64,000 nucleotides of DNA from Glycomyces xiaoerkulensis. Lineage in GTDB: Bacteria > Actinomycetota > Actinomycetes > Mycobacteriales > Micromonosporaceae. Position numbers and translations under genes: made by a program. The stretch lies in NCBI RefSeq assembly GCF_002798405.1, contig NZ_PGGV01000029.1:310001-374000 (forward strand), in the 5' to 3' direction. The notes under the pieces are model-generated. The model did not search any database and had not been told where the DNA came from. It saw only the letters and a list, made by a program, of their open reading frames with translations. Shown one piece after another: positions 31,223-41,450 of the stretch. The stretch's first letter is position 1; each line of letters starts with the position of its first letter.

Positions 31223-32440
31223 CTAGGAGTTGCTCAGCGCCTCCGACAGACTCGAAGCGAGCAGGTCGACCTGCCAGCGGCGGGCCCCGGCCTCCAGCAG
31301 CGCCGAGCGGACGTGCCGCTCGCTCGGCCGCTTCGGCGGATCCCAGGCCAGGCCGCGCACGATGGCCGGCGTCATGAGGTTCTCCGGCGGCAGATTGTGC
31401 TTCCCGGCCACTTCGGAGACCACTTCGCGGGCGGCGGTCAGGCGCACGGCGGCCTCCGGGTCGCGGTCGGCCCAGCGGTGCGTCGCCGGCGGGCCGTCCT
31501 GCGGGGGCGTGGTCGACGGCAGCTTCTCGCCCGGCAGCCGCCGGGCCTCGGCCAGGGCCGACAGCCACAGCCTGGCGTTGGCGCGCCCGCCCCGGCGGCG
31601 GAACCCCGGCAGGCTCATCAGCTCGGCGAAGTCGGTCGGGTCGCTCGTGGCCGCCTCGACGATCGCGGCGTCGGGCAGGACCTTGCCGGGGGCGCGGTCG
31701 AGCTTGCGGGCGAGGCCGTCGCGGGCCTCCCAGACCGCGCGCACCCGCCCCAGTGCCTTGGCGCCGCGGACCTTGTGGATGCCGCTGGTGCGCCGCCACG
31801 GCTCCTTGCGCGGCTTCGGCGGACCGGCGGTGCGCACGTGTTCGAACTCGGCCGCCGCCCAGCCCGTCTTGCCCTGGGCGGTCAGTTCGGCGGCGAGGCG
31901 CTCGCGCAGTTCGAGCAGCAGCTCGACGTCGAGGGCGGCGTAGGCGAGCCAATCGTGCGGCAGGGGCCGCTGCGACCAGTCGGCCGCCGAGTGCTGCTTC
32001 TCCAGCCGGAAGCCCAGCAACTGCTCGGTCAGCGAGGCCAGGCCCACCTTCTCGAAGTTGCACAGCCGGGCGGCCAGCTCGGTGTCGAACAGCGTCGCCG
32101 GGCGCAGTTCCAGCTCCTCCAGACACGGCAGGTCCTGGCTGGCGGCGTGCAGGATCCAGTCGAGGTCGGCCAGGGCGCGGCGCAGCGGGGTGAGGTCGTC
32201 GATGGGGATGGGGTCGACCAGCACCGTGCCCGCACCGGCGCGCCGAAGCTGGATAAGGTAAGCGCGACCCGAGTAGCGGAAACCGGAGGCGCGCTCGGTG
32301 TCGATCGCGACCGGGCCGGAGCCGGCCCGGAGGCACTCGGCGGCCTCGGCGAGTGCGTTCGGACCCTCGATGAGCGGGGGCATGCCTTCACGAGGCTCGG
32401 TCAACAGTTGTGGCTCTGGTTCGGGCTGGGGATCGGTCAC
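31223..32440 (-). CDS. Ribonuclease D-like 3'-5' exonuclease with HRDC domain
   Basis: A 405-residue protein. The DEDD exonuclease domain (residues 25-200) has motif I IDTERASGFRYSGRAYLIQL, motif II HAASQDLPCLEEL, and motif III YAALDVELLLELRERL. An HRDC helical domain follows around residues 225-300 (EARDGLARKLDRAPGKVLPDAAI), and a further C-terminal helical region completes it. It should trim stable RNA 3' ends. In related genomes this gene is regularly found between fadAB and the heme genes, as here. Confidence 0.9.
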   Translation of the reverse strand: MTDPQPEPEPQLLTEPREGMPPLIEGPNALAEAAECLRAGSGPVAIDTERASGFRYSGRAYLIQLRRAGAGTVLVDPIPIDDLTPLRRALADLDWILHAASQDLPCLEELELRPATLFDTELAARLCNFEKVGLASLTEQLLGFRLEKQHSAADWSQRPLPHDWLAYAALDVELLLELRERLAAELTAQGKTGWAAAEFEHVRTAGPPKPRKEPWRRTSGIHKVRGAKALGRVRAVWEARDGLARKLDRAPGKVLPDAAIVEAATSDPTDFAELMSLPGFRRRGGRANARLWLSALAEARRLPGEKLPSTTPPQDGPPATHRWADRDPEAAVRLTAAREVVSEVAGKHNLPPENLMTPAIVRGLAWDPPKRPSERHVRSALLEAGARRWQVDLLASSLSEALSNS

Positions 32441-32639
32441 CTGTTCAAGGTACGGCGGAGTAGCTTGCCGCCGCTACTGCCTCGCCGCCGCCGGGACCGA
32501 TATACACCCGAACGTGGCCTTATAGCACTGTTTTCGGTCACCCGCAAGAGGCAGCCGCCTCCCGATCCGCGGGACGATGCGCGCCACATCGCGCCCGCTG
32601 ATGCGGGCGGGCCCCCGTCCCGCATGCCAAGATGAACGG

Positions 32640-33680
32640 GTGCGAACCGATCCGGCCCCCAAGACGACCTCACCGTTCCTAGCGGCCTGCCGCGGGGCGG
32701 AGCCCGAACGAGTGCCGGTCTGGTTCATGCGCCAGGCCGGACGCAGCCTCCCCGAATACCGCAAGGCACGCGAGGGGACCACCATGCTGGAGGCCTGCCG
32801 CACGCCCGAACTGGTCTGCGAGATCACCCTGCAGCCGGTGCGGCGCTACGGGGTCGACGCGGCGGTCTTCTTCTCCGACATCGTCGTCCCGCTGGCGGCG
32901 ATCGGAGTAGACATCGAGATCGTGCCCGGCGTCGGCCCGGTCGTGGCCGAGCCGTTCCGCACCGAGTCCGACGCCGACCGGCTCCGCAACCTCGACCCGT
33001 GCGACGTCGGCTACGTGACCGAGGCGACCGGCCTGCTGACCAAGGAACTCGGCGACACCCCGCTGATCGGCTTCGCCGGCGCCCCGTTCACCCTCGCCTC
33101 CTACCTCATCGAGGGCGGCCCCTCCCGCGACCACGCCAAGACCAAGGCGCTCATGCGCTCCCGCCCCGACCTGTGGCACGCCATCGCCTCCCGGCTGGCC
33201 GCGATCTGCGGCGAATTCCTCCGAGTCCAGGTCGAGGCCGGCGCGAGCGCCGTCCAATTGTTCGACTCCTGGGCCGGGGCGCTCTCGGAGGCCGACTACC
33301 GCCGCTACGCCCTGCCGCACTCGACCGCCGCGCTCATGAGCGTGGCCGACGCGGTCCCCCGCATCCACTTCGGCGTCGGCACCGGGCACCTGCTCGAGGC
33401 GATGGCCGAGACCGGAGCCGAAGTCAGCGGCGTCGACTTCCGCATCCCGCTCGACCAGGCCGCCGCCCGCCTGCCCGGCAAACCCCTCCAGGGCAACCTC
33501 GACCCGACCGCGATCCTGGCCGACCCGGCCGCGCTCCTGGCCGAGACCGACGAGGTCCTGCGCGCCGGCCGCGCCGCGGGCACCCACATCTTCAACCTCG
33601 GCCACGGCGTCCTGCCCGACTCCGACCCCGACCAGTTGGCGCGCGTCGTCGACCACGTGCACGAGGTGACCGGCCCGTGA
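32640..33680 (+). CDS. hemE: Uroporphyrinogen decarboxylase
   Basis: A 346-residue enzyme converting uroporphyrinogen III to coproporphyrinogen III. The N-terminal PVWFMRQAGRSLPEYRKARE holds the two conserved arginines. Further family landmarks are FFSDIVVPL (catalytic Asp), GFAGAPFTLASYLIEGGPSR, and the C-terminal FNLGHGVLPDSDPDQLARVV. The GTG at 32640 gives the standard length; an upstream ATG at 32577 is less likely. It is the first gene of a heme operon, with the hemY start overlapping its stop (GTGA at 33677). Confidence 0.95.
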   Translation: MRTDPAPKTTSPFLAACRGAEPERVPVWFMRQAGRSLPEYRKAREGTTMLEACRTPELVCEITLQPVRRYGVDAAVFFSDIVVPLAAIGVDIEIVPGVGPVVAEPFRTESDADRLRNLDPCDVGYVTEATGLLTKELGDTPLIGFAGAPFTLASYLIEGGPSRDHAKTKALMRSRPDLWHAIASRLAAICGEFLRVQVEAGASAVQLFDSWAGALSEADYRRYALPHSTAALMSVADAVPRIHFGVGTGHLLEAMAETGAEVSGVDFRIPLDQAAARLPGKPLQGNLDPTAILADPAALLAETDEVLRAGRAAGTHIFNLGHGVLPDSDPDQLARVVDHVHEVTGP

Positions 33681-35035
33681 GGATCCTGATCGTCGGTGGC
33701 GGCATCACCGGGCTCGCCGCCGCCCACCGCCTGCGCACACGGCTGGGGGAGGACGCCCGGATCATCATCACCGAGCGCTCCGGCCGACTCGGCGGCAAGA
33801 TCCACACCGTCGGCTTCGTCGGCAGGCCGGTCGAGGCCGGCGCCGAATCGCTCCTGGCCGCCCGCCCCGAGGCGATGGAACTGGCCCGGGACGTCGGCCT
33901 CGGCGACGACCTGGTCCACCCGGTCGGCCTCAAACCCGCCCTCAGCCTCGAGGGCCGACTGCGGGACCTGCCCGCCGGCACCATGATGGGCCTGCCCGCC
34001 GACCCGGCCGACGTCGCCGCGGTCGCCGAGGTCAAAGAGGCCGGCGGCTCCCAGCGCCCCCTCCTGGCACCCGGCGCCGACATGTCGGTGGGGGAACTCG
34101 TGCGCGCCCAGCTCGGCTCCGAAGTGCTCGACCGGCTCGTCGCGCCCATGCTCTCGGGGGTGTACGCCGGCGACGTCGACCGGCTCTCGGTCAGAGCCGT
34201 CATGCCGCAGCTCGCCGCCGCCCTCGAACGCCACTCCCGCCTCACCGAAGCCGTCGCCGAAGTCAAGCGGCCCTCGACCGGCGCGCCCGTGTTCGCCTCG
34301 ATCGAAGGGGGCCTCACCCGCCTGGTCACCGCCACCTCCGCGTGCGCGCGCGCCGACGTGCGCCTGGGCATGACCGTCCGCGAACTGCGCCAGACCCCCT
34401 ACGGCTGGGAGGTCGTCGTCGGCCCGGTGCCCGACCCGATCCGGCTGCACGCCGACGCGGTCATCCTCGCCGTCCCGGCCGGACCGGCCGCCCGGCTCCT
34501 GCGCGGAGTCGAACCCGAGGCCGCCGCCGCGCTCAGCGGCGTCGGCTACGCCTCGGTCGCCCTGGCCACCTTCGCGTTCGACCACATCGACCTGCCCGAG
34601 ACCTCGGGCTTCCTGACCCCCGCCGGCGGCGGCAAGACCGTCAAGGCCGCCACCTTCTCCAGCCGGAAGTGGCCGCACCTGGGGAAGCGCCGCTCCATCC
34701 TGCGCGTCTCGATGGGACGCCTCGGCGAGGAGGCCCTGCTCCAGCACGACGACGAGACCCTCGCCAGGACCGCGCTGCGAGAACTCGGCGAGCACCTGGG
34801 GCGGCGGACCCCCGAACCGGTCGCGCACCGCATCGACCGGTGGGGCGGCGCGCTCCCGCAGTACGCGCCAGGCCACCCCTCGCGCATGGCCGAGGCGAGG
34901 GAAGGGCTCCGCACCCACCACGGCATCGCGATCGCCGGCGCCGCCGTCGACGGAGTCGGCATCGCCGCCTGCATCGGCTCGGGCCGGGACGCCGCCGACC
35001 AGATAGCCGACCAACTGGCCTCCGGATCAGCATAG
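33677..35035 (+). CDS. hemY: Coproporphyrinogen III oxidase (HemY/CgoX type)
   Basis: A 452-residue FAD-dependent oxidase. The dinucleotide-binding motif [16 protein letters not shown] is at residues 5-20, followed by [13 protein letters not shown] and the EAGAESLLA segment. The C-terminal FAD-contact region is [21 protein letters not shown]. Because hemQ follows 13 bp later, this enzyme belongs to the coproporphyrin-dependent pathway of Gram-positive bacteria and should make coproporphyrin III rather than protoporphyrin. A ferrochelatase gene is not in the window. Confidence 0.92.
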   Translation: MRILIVGGGITGLAAAHRLRTRLGEDARIIITERSGRLGGKIHTVGFVGRPVEAGAESLLAARPEAMELARDVGLGDDLVHPVGLKPALSLEGRLRDLPAGTMMGLPADPADVAAVAEVKEAGGSQRPLLAPGADMSVGELVRAQLGSEVLDRLVAPMLSGVYAGDVDRLSVRAVMPQLAAALERHSRLTEAVAEVKRPSTGAPVFASIEGGLTRLVTATSACARADVRLGMTVRELRQTPYGWEVVVGPVPDPIRLHADAVILAVPAGPAARLLRGVEPEAAAALSGVGYASVALATFAFDHIDLPETSGFLTPAGGGKTVKAATFSSRKWPHLGKRRSILRVSMGRLGEEALLQHDDETLARTALRELGEHLGRRTPEPVAHRIDRWGGALPQYAPGHPSRMAEAREGLRTHHGIAIAGAAVDGVGIAACIGSGRDAADQIADQLASGSA

Positions 35036-35048
35036 GAAGGGCCGCACC

Positions 35049-35762
35049 GTGACCGACCAGTCCAACAACCCGAACGCCCAGCGCATCAAGGAACTCAACG
35101 CGAGCATCCGCTACACCCTGTGGTCGGTGTTCCGCGCCGAGGCCCCGCTCCCGTCGATCCGCCAGGACCTCGCCTCCGACACCGAGGGGTTCTTCGAGAA
35201 GCACTGCGCCGACCTGGGCGTGACCGTGCGCGGCACCTACGACCTGACCGGTATGCGCGCCGACGCCGACCTGATGGTCTGGTGGCACGCAGAGAGCGCC
35301 GAAGCCCTCCAGAAGTCCTACGCCGACTTCCGGCGCAGCCCCTTCGGACGGCACCTGGCGCCGGTGTGGTCGAACATGGCCCTGCACCGCCCGGCCGAGT
35401 TCAACCGCAGCCACATCCCGGCGTTCCTGGCCGGCGAGCCCCCGCGCGAGTTCGTGTGCGTCTACCCGTTCGTCCGCTCCTACGACTGGTACCTCCTCCC
35501 CGACGAGGAGCGCCGCGACCTGCTGCGCGAACACGGCCAGATGGCGCGGGACTACCCCGACGTGCGCGCCAACACGGTCGCGTCCTTCGCGCTGGGCGAC
35601 TACGAGTGGATCCTGGCCTTCGAGGCCGACGAGCTGCACCGGATCGTGGACCTGATGCGCGAACTGCGCGCCTCCAGGGCCAGGCTCTACGTGCGCGAGG
35701 AGATCCCGTTCTTCACCGGCAAGCGCCGCAGCATCACCGACATCATCAACGACCTGCCCTGA
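35049..35762 (+). CDS. hemQ: Coproheme decarboxylase (HemQ, chlorite-dismutase family)
   Basis: A 237-residue enzyme that converts coproheme to heme b. The chlorite-dismutase fold is recognisable by the N-terminal YTLWSVFRA, the loop [20 protein letters not shown], the catalytic Tyr region [16 protein letters not shown], the proximal-histidine helix [27 protein letters not shown], and the C-terminal [15 protein letters not shown]. The last catalytic step of the heme pathway therefore stays linked to hemE and hemY. GTG start with GGAAGGGCC upstream. Confidence 0.95.
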   Translation: MTDQSNNPNAQRIKELNASIRYTLWSVFRAEAPLPSIRQDLASDTEGFFEKHCADLGVTVRGTYDLTGMRADADLMVWWHAESAEALQKSYADFRRSPFGRHLAPVWSNMALHRPAEFNRSHIPAFLAGEPPREFVCVYPFVRSYDWYLLPDEERRDLLREHGQMARDYPDVRANTVASFALGDYEWILAFEADELHRIVDLMRELRASRARLYVREEIPFFTGKRRSITDIINDLP

Positions 35763-35920
35763 TGCTCGGCGGCCTGATCTACGGCGGGACGCTCTGCCTC
35801 CTGCTGGGAGCCGGGTGCCTCATCGCGGTGCTGGTGGTCCTGGTCCTGGCGATCGTCTACCGCAGGACCCCGGGCCGCCCGACCGACGGCGACGAGGACG
35901 GCGGCGATGGGCGGATCTAG
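35762..35920 (+). CDS. Tiny single-pass membrane protein
   Basis: A 52-residue protein not recognised as a family. One hydrophobic segment (CLLLGAGCLIAVLVVLVLAIVY) is followed by an acidic tail ending [13 protein letters not shown]. Its ATG overlaps the hemQ stop (TGATG) and its 3' end overlaps the signal peptidase gene by 14 bp, so translation is coupled on both sides. A helper for the neighbouring peptidase or for heme delivery is conceivable; the sequence does not decide. Confidence 0.55.
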   Translation: MLGGLIYGGTLCLLLGAGCLIAVLVVLVLAIVYRRTPGRPTDGDEDGGDGRI

Positions 35921-36359
35921 CTGGTGGCTGAGCGCGCTGGCGGTCATCGCGGCGGTGGCGCTCATGGTGGAGGCGGTCCTGTGGCTGCGGCGGCAGTGGC
36001 TGCTGGTGAACGTCGAGGGCCCCAGCATGGAGCCGACGCTGCGCGACGGGCAGGAGGTCCTCGCCAGGCGCACCCGCCGGATCGGGACCGGCCAGATCGT
36101 CGTGGTGCGCGCCCCCGACCCGGTCCTGGGCTGGGCCGAGGCGCCGCCGCGCCGCCGCCGGGGCCGCGGCGGACCGACGGGTCCGTGGTGGGTCAAGCGC
36201 GTGGCCGCCGGCCCCGGGGAGCCGATCCCCGACTCGTCCGAGGCGGTCCCGCCGGGCCACTACTTCCTGCTCAGCGACAATCCCGCAGGCGACGACTCCC
36301 GCCGCCACGGCCTCTGCCCGGCCGAATCGATCGCCGGCGTGATGATCCGCAAATTCTGA
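35907..36359 (+). CDS. S26-family signal peptidase I-like protein
   Basis: A 150-residue membrane-anchored serine protease. One N-terminal helix ([19 protein letters not shown]) precedes box B with the nucleophile Ser in [12 protein letters not shown]; the catalytic Lys lies in [12 protein letters not shown]; box E is [18 protein letters not shown]. It is shorter than housekeeping LepB and has an Arg/Gly-rich insertion (PRRRRGRGG). It is the last gene of the heme operon, an unusual pairing, and may process a specific exported partner rather than bulk Sec substrates. Confidence 0.82.
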   Translation: MGGSSWWLSALAVIAAVALMVEAVLWLRRQWLLVNVEGPSMEPTLRDGQEVLARRTRRIGTGQIVVVRAPDPVLGWAEAPPRRRRGRGGPTGPWWVKRVAAGPGEPIPDSSEAVPPGHYFLLSDNPAGDDSRRHGLCPAESIAGVMIRKF

Positions 36360-36457
36360 TCCGGGCCGTGGAACCCTTCGGGGTCGGGACGACGAATAAG
36401 GGCTTCCTAAGTACCGGGCCCCTTTTCCCAGGATCCAGGACGTGGCAGACTTGCACC

Positions 36458-38302
36458 ATGCCTGCGCTTCGTTCACGCACTTCCACCCACGGCCGGCAGA
36501 TGGCCGGGGCCCGCGCGCTGTGGCGCGCGACCGGCATGACCGAGTCCGACTTCGGCAAGCCGATCGTGGCCGTAGCCAACTCCTACACCCAGTTCGTACC
36601 CGGCCACGTCCACCTGAAGGAACTCGGCGGCGTCGTCGCCGAAGGGGTCGAGGCCAACGGCGGGATCGCCCGCGAGTTCCACACCATCGCCGTCGACGAC
36701 GGCATCGCCATGGGCCACGGCGGCATGCTCTACTCGCTGCCCAGCCGCGAGATCATCGCCGACTCGGTCGAGTACATGGCCAACGCCCACTGCGCCGACG
36801 CGCTGGTGTGCATCTCCAACTGTGACAAGATCACCCCCGGCATGTTCATGGCCGCTCTGCGCCTCAACATCCCGGTGGTGTTCGTATCCGGCGGTCCCAT
36901 GGAGGCCGGCAAGACCGTCGACAAGGACGGCGTGGTGCAGCGCAAGCTGGACCTGATCGACCCGATGGTCGCCGCCGCCAACGACGACGTCTCCGACGCC
37001 GAGCTCGGTCGCATGGAGGCCGATGCCTGCCCCACCTGCGGCTCGTGTTCGGGCATGTTCACCGCCAACTCGATGAACTGCCTGACCGAGGCCATCGGCC
37101 TGTCGCTGCCCGGCAACGGCTCGACCCTCGCCACCCACGCCGCCCGGAGGGACCTGTTCAGCGGGGCCGGGAGCGTGGTCATGGACCTCTGCCGCCGCTA
37201 TTACGGGGAGGACGACGAATCGGTCCTGCCCCGCAACATCGCCACTCACGACGCCTTCGAGAACGCCATGGCCCTCGACGTCGCCATGGGCGGTTCCACC
37301 AACACCGTCCTCCACCTGCTGGCCGCCGCGCGCGAGGCCGGCCTGAACTTCTCGGTGTCCGACATCGACGCCGTCTCCCGGCGCGTCGGCTGCATCTGCA
37401 AGGTCGCTCCGAACTCGCCGGACTTCCACATGGAGGACGTCCACCGGGCCGGCGGCATCCCCGCCATCCTCGGCGAGCTGTACCGCGCCGGCCTGCTCCA
37501 CGACGACGTGCGCGCGGTCCACTCCGACTCGCTCGACCAGTGGCTCGGCAAGTGGGACATCCGCTCCGAGAGCCCCGACCCCGAGGCGATCGAGCTGTTC
37601 CACGCGGCGCCGGGCAACGTCCGCACCACCGAGGCGTTCTCCACCCGGAACCGCTGGGCCAGCCTGGACACCGACGCCGAGGACGGCTGCATCCGCTCGA
37701 TCGAGCACGCCTACACCGCCGACGGCGGCCTCGCGGTCCTGTTCGGCAACCTCGCCGAGGACGGCTGCGTGGTCAAGACCGCCGGTGTCCCCGAGGAGAA
37801 CCTGACCCACTCCGGTCCCGCCCGCGTCTTCGAGTCGCAGGAGGATGCCGTCCAGGGCATCCTCGACAAGTCGGTGCGGGAAGGCGAGGTCATCGTCATC
37901 CGCTACGAGGGCCCCAAGGGCGGCCCCGGGATGCAGGAGATGCTCTACCCGACCTCCTTCCTCAAGGGCCGCGGCATGGGGCGCAAGTGCGCGCTCATCA
38001 CCGACGGCCGCTTCTCCGGAGGCACCTCCGGGCTCTCGATCGGCCACATCAGCCCCGAGGCGGCCGGCGGCGGCCTGATCGCCCTGGTCGAAGACGGCGA
38101 CATCATCGAGATCGACATCCCGGCCCGCCGCATGGAGCTCAAGGTCGACGACGACACGCTCACCAAGCGCCGTGTCACCCAAGAGAAGCGCGAGCGCCCC
38201 TATACGCCTGCCGGACGCGAGCGGAGCGTGACGACCGCGCTGCGCGCCTACGCCTCGATGGCCACCCCGGCCAGCGACGGCGCCGTCCGCAAAGTGGACT
38301 GA
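36458..38302 (+). CDS. ilvD: Dihydroxy-acid dehydratase
   Basis: A 614-residue iron-sulfur dehydratase of valine/isoleucine synthesis. Cluster and active-site landmarks are [10 protein letters not shown], the [19 protein letters not shown] segment, and [11 protein letters not shown]; the C-terminal domain has [15 protein letters not shown] and the [20 protein letters not shown] stretch with the catalytic Ser. It is a stand-alone transcription unit with the start at 36458. It is separated from ilvBNC by the GGDEF-EAL gene, and has a strong terminator behind it. Confidence 0.95.
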   Translation: MPALRSRTSTHGRQMAGARALWRATGMTESDFGKPIVAVANSYTQFVPGHVHLKELGGVVAEGVEANGGIAREFHTIAVDDGIAMGHGGMLYSLPSREIIADSVEYMANAHCADALVCISNCDKITPGMFMAALRLNIPVVFVSGGPMEAGKTVDKDGVVQRKLDLIDPMVAAANDDVSDAELGRMEADACPTCGSCSGMFTANSMNCLTEAIGLSLPGNGSTLATHAARRDLFSGAGSVVMDLCRRYYGEDDESVLPRNIATHDAFENAMALDVAMGGSTNTVLHLLAAAREAGLNFSVSDIDAVSRRVGCICKVAPNSPDFHMEDVHRAGGIPAILGELYRAGLLHDDVRAVHSDSLDQWLGKWDIRSESPDPEAIELFHAAPGNVRTTEAFSTRNRWASLDTDAEDGCIRSIEHAYTADGGLAVLFGNLAEDGCVVKTAGVPEENLTHSGPARVFESQEDAVQGILDKSVREGEVIVIRYEGPKGGPGMQEMLYPTSFLKGRGMGRKCALITDGRFSGGTSGLSIGHISPEAAGGGLIALVEDGDIIEIDIPARRMELKVDDDTLTKRRVTQEKRERPYTPAGRERSVTTALRAYASMATPASDGAVRKVD

Positions 38303-38313
38303 AGAGGTCACCC

Positions 38314-38353
38314 GGACGCGGTCGGCCCTCCACGAGGAGGGCCGGCCGCGTCC
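38314..38353 (+). terminator. Hairpin terminator after ilvD
   Basis: An 18-bp stem (38314-38331 with 38336-38353, one G-U pair) closes an ACGA loop 12 bp after ilvD. The remainder of the 328-bp gap 38303-38630 contains no gene I can support and no recognisable riboswitch or clear promoter. Confidence 0.8.
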
Positions 38354-38630
38354 GGTTCGGAAGATTGGCACATCGATTTTTCGAGGCGGGCGTCGTCATC
38401 GGGGGCTACCGCGCGACTACGCGCCGCGGTCCTTCGTGCGCTTCCGCAGGTGAAATGCCGTATTTGCGGATTGTGAAGTGACGCACCGTGGTTCGATGGC
38501 GACGGCGATCCGCGTCCGCGTTCACAAAGGATGCATGTGCAGACGGCATGTGCCTCGGGGCGCGGTTTTCATTCGACCCCGGATACGGCATCCTGTATGG
38601 CACGAGGGTTTCTAGGATTGGGCTCTGTGC

Positions 38631-41282
38631 ATGTCGCCATCACCTCGCCGCGCGCGTAGATTCGTCTCGTGGATCGCGGCCACGGCCGTATGGGGCTCTG
38701 TATTCGCAGCGGCCATCGTTACCGGACTGCGATCGTCCCCCGACGGACTCCACGACGCCACCGCCCCGAGCCTCGGCAGCCTCGGCGCCGCCTGCGCCGG
38801 CCTGCTGCTGTGGCGCGTCGCGGGCGACTTCCCGCGCGCCCGCCGCCCCACCTACCGGCTGCTGGCCGCCGGCGTCCAGGCCACCGCCGCCAGCGTGGCC
38901 GCCGCGAGCTGGCTCCCCGCCGGCGCCGCCTCCCTGACCGCCGGGATAGGCTTCACCGCCGCGATCTGCCTGTTCGGCCTCGCGCTGCTGCGCCTTCCCG
39001 ACGAAGGCTGGGACGCCCCGGCCGTCCAGCGCCGGCTCATCGACGGCGCCATCGTCGGCCTGAGCCTCCTGTTCGCCTTCTGGCTCTCGGTCGGCCGCCC
39101 CTGGATGGCCGACTTCCACGGCCACCTGGTCGGCACCGACCTGGCGATAGTCCTCCCCGGCATGCTCGGGCTCGTCCTGTTCGGCGTCGGACTGACCACC
39201 ACCTTCCGCGTCAACCGCTGGCGCCGCTGCCTCGCCGCCGCCTACGTCCCGGTGCTCGGGGTCCACACCAGCTCGATGGCCATGTTCGCCGGCTGGCAGT
39301 GGGGACGACCGGACGTGGCGGTCCTGTGGTGGTCGTTCGGCTGGGTCGCTGCCTGCACCCTCCTGCTTGGCGTCAGCTACATGTCGCGCCGGCAGCAGGC
39401 CTCCGCCGACAAGCGCAACTACCCGACCGTCCACTACGCCGTCATGGCCGGAGCCGCCGCCCTCGCCACCGTCGTGTTCCTCCGCAACGGCGCCGTTGCG
39501 GGAGCGCTGCCGCTCGACGCGGCCCTGCTCGGCCTCGCCGCCGTCGCCGCGCTCGGCACCCGCCTCGTGCTCACCCACTTCGACGTCCGCCGCGTCACCG
39601 ACGAGGCCGCCGACCGGCACCGCCGCCTCACCGCCATCGTCGGGGTCGCCTCCGACACCGTCCTGGTCCTCGACGCCGACCTCAAGGTCACCTGGCACCC
39701 CGAGGACGCCGCCTGGCGGCCGGCCACCGGCGCCGGCCAGTGCGTCGGCGCGGCCTTCCTCGACCTGGTCCACGCCGACGACCGGCGCAAAGCCGCCGAG
39801 AGCCTGGAGCAGCTCGTCGAAGGGGCCAACGCCACCGGCAAGGCCGAACTCAAGGTCCGCGTGCGCGACTCCCTGCGGCGCTGGCGGCACACCGAGACGA
39901 TCGTGACCGACCTCCGCGGCCAGCCGCAGGTGCGCGGCCTGGTCGCCCGCGTCGAGGACGTCGGCGCCCGCCGGACCCTGGAGGCGGAGCTGGCGCGCAT
40001 GGCCTACAGCGACCCGCTCACCGGCATGGCCAACCGCCGCGCGCTGCTGCAGAACCTGGAGGACGGCGTCGCCGCCGAGGAGAACGAGACGGCGCTGCTC
40101 CTGCTCGACCTCGACGGATTCAAGAACGTCAACGACACCCGCGGCCACGACTTCGGCGACGAGCTGCTGGTCGAGGTCTCCCGCCGCGTCAGGGACCTGC
40201 TGCGGCCCACCGACCTCGGAGCGCGCCTGGGCGGCGACGAGTTCGCGATCCTGCTGCGCGCCGACCGCGCCGAGGCCGTCTCGGTGGCGCGCGACCTGGT
40301 CCGCACGCTCTCGGAACCGTACGAGTTCCACGACGAGTCGACCGTCTACACCACCGGATCGGTCGGCATCGCGACCGCCTCGGGCGGGGTCGAGGACCCC
40401 GAGCTGCTGCTGCGCAACGCCGACCTGGCGCTGCGGGCGGCCAAGCAGGCCGGCCGGAACCGCTACGAGACCTACGACGCCGAGTTCGACCGCAGGGTCC
40501 GCCGCCGCAACGAGCTGATCCAGGAGCTGCGCGGCGCGATCGCCCGCAACGAACTCCACCTGGTGTACCAGCCGATCTTCAGGCTGGCCGACCGCTCGAT
40601 CGTCGGCGCCGAGGCGCTGCTGCGCTGGAACAACCCGCGCCTGGGCCGGGTCAGCCCCGGCGAGTTCATCCCCGCGGCCACCGAGGCCGGGCTGACCCAG
40701 GAGCTGGCGGTCTGGGCGGTCAACCGCGCCGCCGAGCAGCTCGCGCAGTGGCAGTCGTCCGGCATCAAGGCCTGGATCTCGGTCAACGTCTCGGTCAAGG
40801 AGCTGCACACCCACAAGTTCGCCACCGAGGTCAACACCGCCCTGTTCGCCGTCGGCGTCCCGGCCTCGCGCCTGGTCCTGGAGGTCACCGAGCACGACTT
40901 CTCCCACCAGCTCAACACCCTGGTGGCCCAGCTCCAGGCCCTGCGCGGGGCGGGCGTGCGCACCGCCCTGGACGACTTCGGCTCCGGCTACTCCTCGCTC
41001 GGCCAGCTCGACCGGCTCCCGATCGACATCATCAAGATCGACCGCGACCTGATCGCCAAGGCCGACGGCGGGGTCGGCCCGCTCGCGCAGGTCGCCGTCG
41101 AACTCGGGCGCCGCCTGGGCATGGACGTCATCGCCGAGGGCGTCGAGACCGACACCCAGCTCGAGGCCATGGTCGAAGCGAAGGCCCCGCTCGTCCAGGG
41201 CTACCTGCTGGCCGAGCCGATGCCGGCCGAGCAGATCACCCGCTGGCTCTCGGAGAACCGGCCCGCCATCTCGGCCGCCTGA
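38631..41282 (+). CDS. Membrane GGDEF-EAL protein (c-di-GMP synthesis and hydrolysis)
   Basis: An 883-residue protein. About eight or nine transmembrane helices (residues 10-315) form an uncharacterised sensory domain. A PAS-like region follows (about 330-440, VASDTVLVLDADLKV), then GGDEF (about 450-610, intact LGGDEFAILL with an inhibitory RPTD site five residues upstream), then EAL (about 625-870). The EAL catalytic set looks complete: IVGAEALLRW, SVNVSV, ALDDFGSGYSSL, IIKIDRDL, IAEGVET and VQGYLLAEP. Both activities may therefore be real, with output set by the sensor. It sits between ilvD and ilvBNC without obvious functional connection. Confidence 0.92.
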   Translation: MSPSPRRARRFVSWIAATAVWGSVFAAAIVTGLRSSPDGLHDATAPSLGSLGAACAGLLLWRVAGDFPRARRPTYRLLAAGVQATAASVAAASWLPAGAASLTAGIGFTAAICLFGLALLRLPDEGWDAPAVQRRLIDGAIVGLSLLFAFWLSVGRPWMADFHGHLVGTDLAIVLPGMLGLVLFGVGLTTTFRVNRWRRCLAAAYVPVLGVHTSSMAMFAGWQWGRPDVAVLWWSFGWVAACTLLLGVSYMSRRQQASADKRNYPTVHYAVMAGAAALATVVFLRNGAVAGALPLDAALLGLAAVAALGTRLVLTHFDVRRVTDEAADRHRRLTAIVGVASDTVLVLDADLKVTWHPEDAAWRPATGAGQCVGAAFLDLVHADDRRKAAESLEQLVEGANATGKAELKVRVRDSLRRWRHTETIVTDLRGQPQVRGLVARVEDVGARRTLEAELARMAYSDPLTGMANRRALLQNLEDGVAAEENETALLLLDLDGFKNVNDTRGHDFGDELLVEVSRRVRDLLRPTDLGARLGGDEFAILLRADRAEAVSVARDLVRTLSEPYEFHDESTVYTTGSVGIATASGGVEDPELLLRNADLALRAAKQAGRNRYETYDAEFDRRVRRRNELIQELRGAIARNELHLVYQPIFRLADRSIVGAEALLRWNNPRLGRVSPGEFIPAATEAGLTQELAVWAVNRAAEQLAQWQSSGIKAWISVNVSVKELHTHKFATEVNTALFAVGVPASRLVLEVTEHDFSHQLNTLVAQLQALRGAGVRTALDDFGSGYSSLGQLDRLPIDIIKIDRDLIAKADGGVGPLAQVAVELGRRLGMDVIAEGVETDTQLEAMVEAKAPLVQGYLLAEPMPAEQITRWLSENRPAISAA

Positions 41283-41316
41283 GACCACGACACGACTTCT
41301 CGGAGTGTGAGAAAAG

Positions 41317-41345
41317 TTGACTCACGGGCCGGAATGGTGCATGCT
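41317..41345 (+). promoter_or_regulatory. Promoter of the ilvBNC operon
   Basis: TTGACT (41317-41322) and CATGCT (41340-41345) are separated by 17 bp. The GTG of the leader peptide starts 7 bp after the -10 box, implying a leaderless transcript. Confidence 0.65.
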
Positions 41346-41351
41346 GGCATC

Positions 41352-41423
41352 GTGCCGAAGCAGGACTACATCAAGCCAGCCGCCGCGAACCCGCAGCGGC
41401 CGCTTGCCGTAGTACTTATTTAG
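41352..41423 (+). CDS. ilv leader peptide (attenuator), 23 aa
   Basis: A 23-codon frame starting with GTG and ending in LAVVLI followed by TAG. The terminal run of Leu-Ala-Val-Val-Leu-Ile uses CTT, GTA, GTA, CTT and ATT, codons that are scarce in this G/C-rich genome, so ribosome progress should respond to charged tRNA for branched-chain amino acids. The first arm of a hairpin begins at its stop codon. This is the arrangement of transcription attenuation known for ilvBNC in Corynebacterium. The N-terminal part ([16 protein letters not shown]) has no known role. Confidence 0.85.
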   Translation: MPKQDYIKPAAANPQRPLAVVLI

Positions 41424-41450
41424 CGCACCGTCGTCTCCTCGACGGTGCGC
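41423..41450 (+). promoter_or_regulatory. Attenuator hairpin 1 at the leader stop codon
   Basis: GCGCACCGTCG (41423-41433) and CGACGGTGCGC (41440-41450) are perfect 11-bp complements with a 6-base loop. A ribosome stalled on the Val/Leu/Ile codons would cover the first arm, changing whether this hairpin forms. Confidence 0.75.

Noticed and set aside
38354-38630. Possible c-di-GMP or other riboswitch before the GGDEF-EAL gene
   Set aside because: The stretch lacks the conserved GEMM core or another aptamer pattern I can identify.
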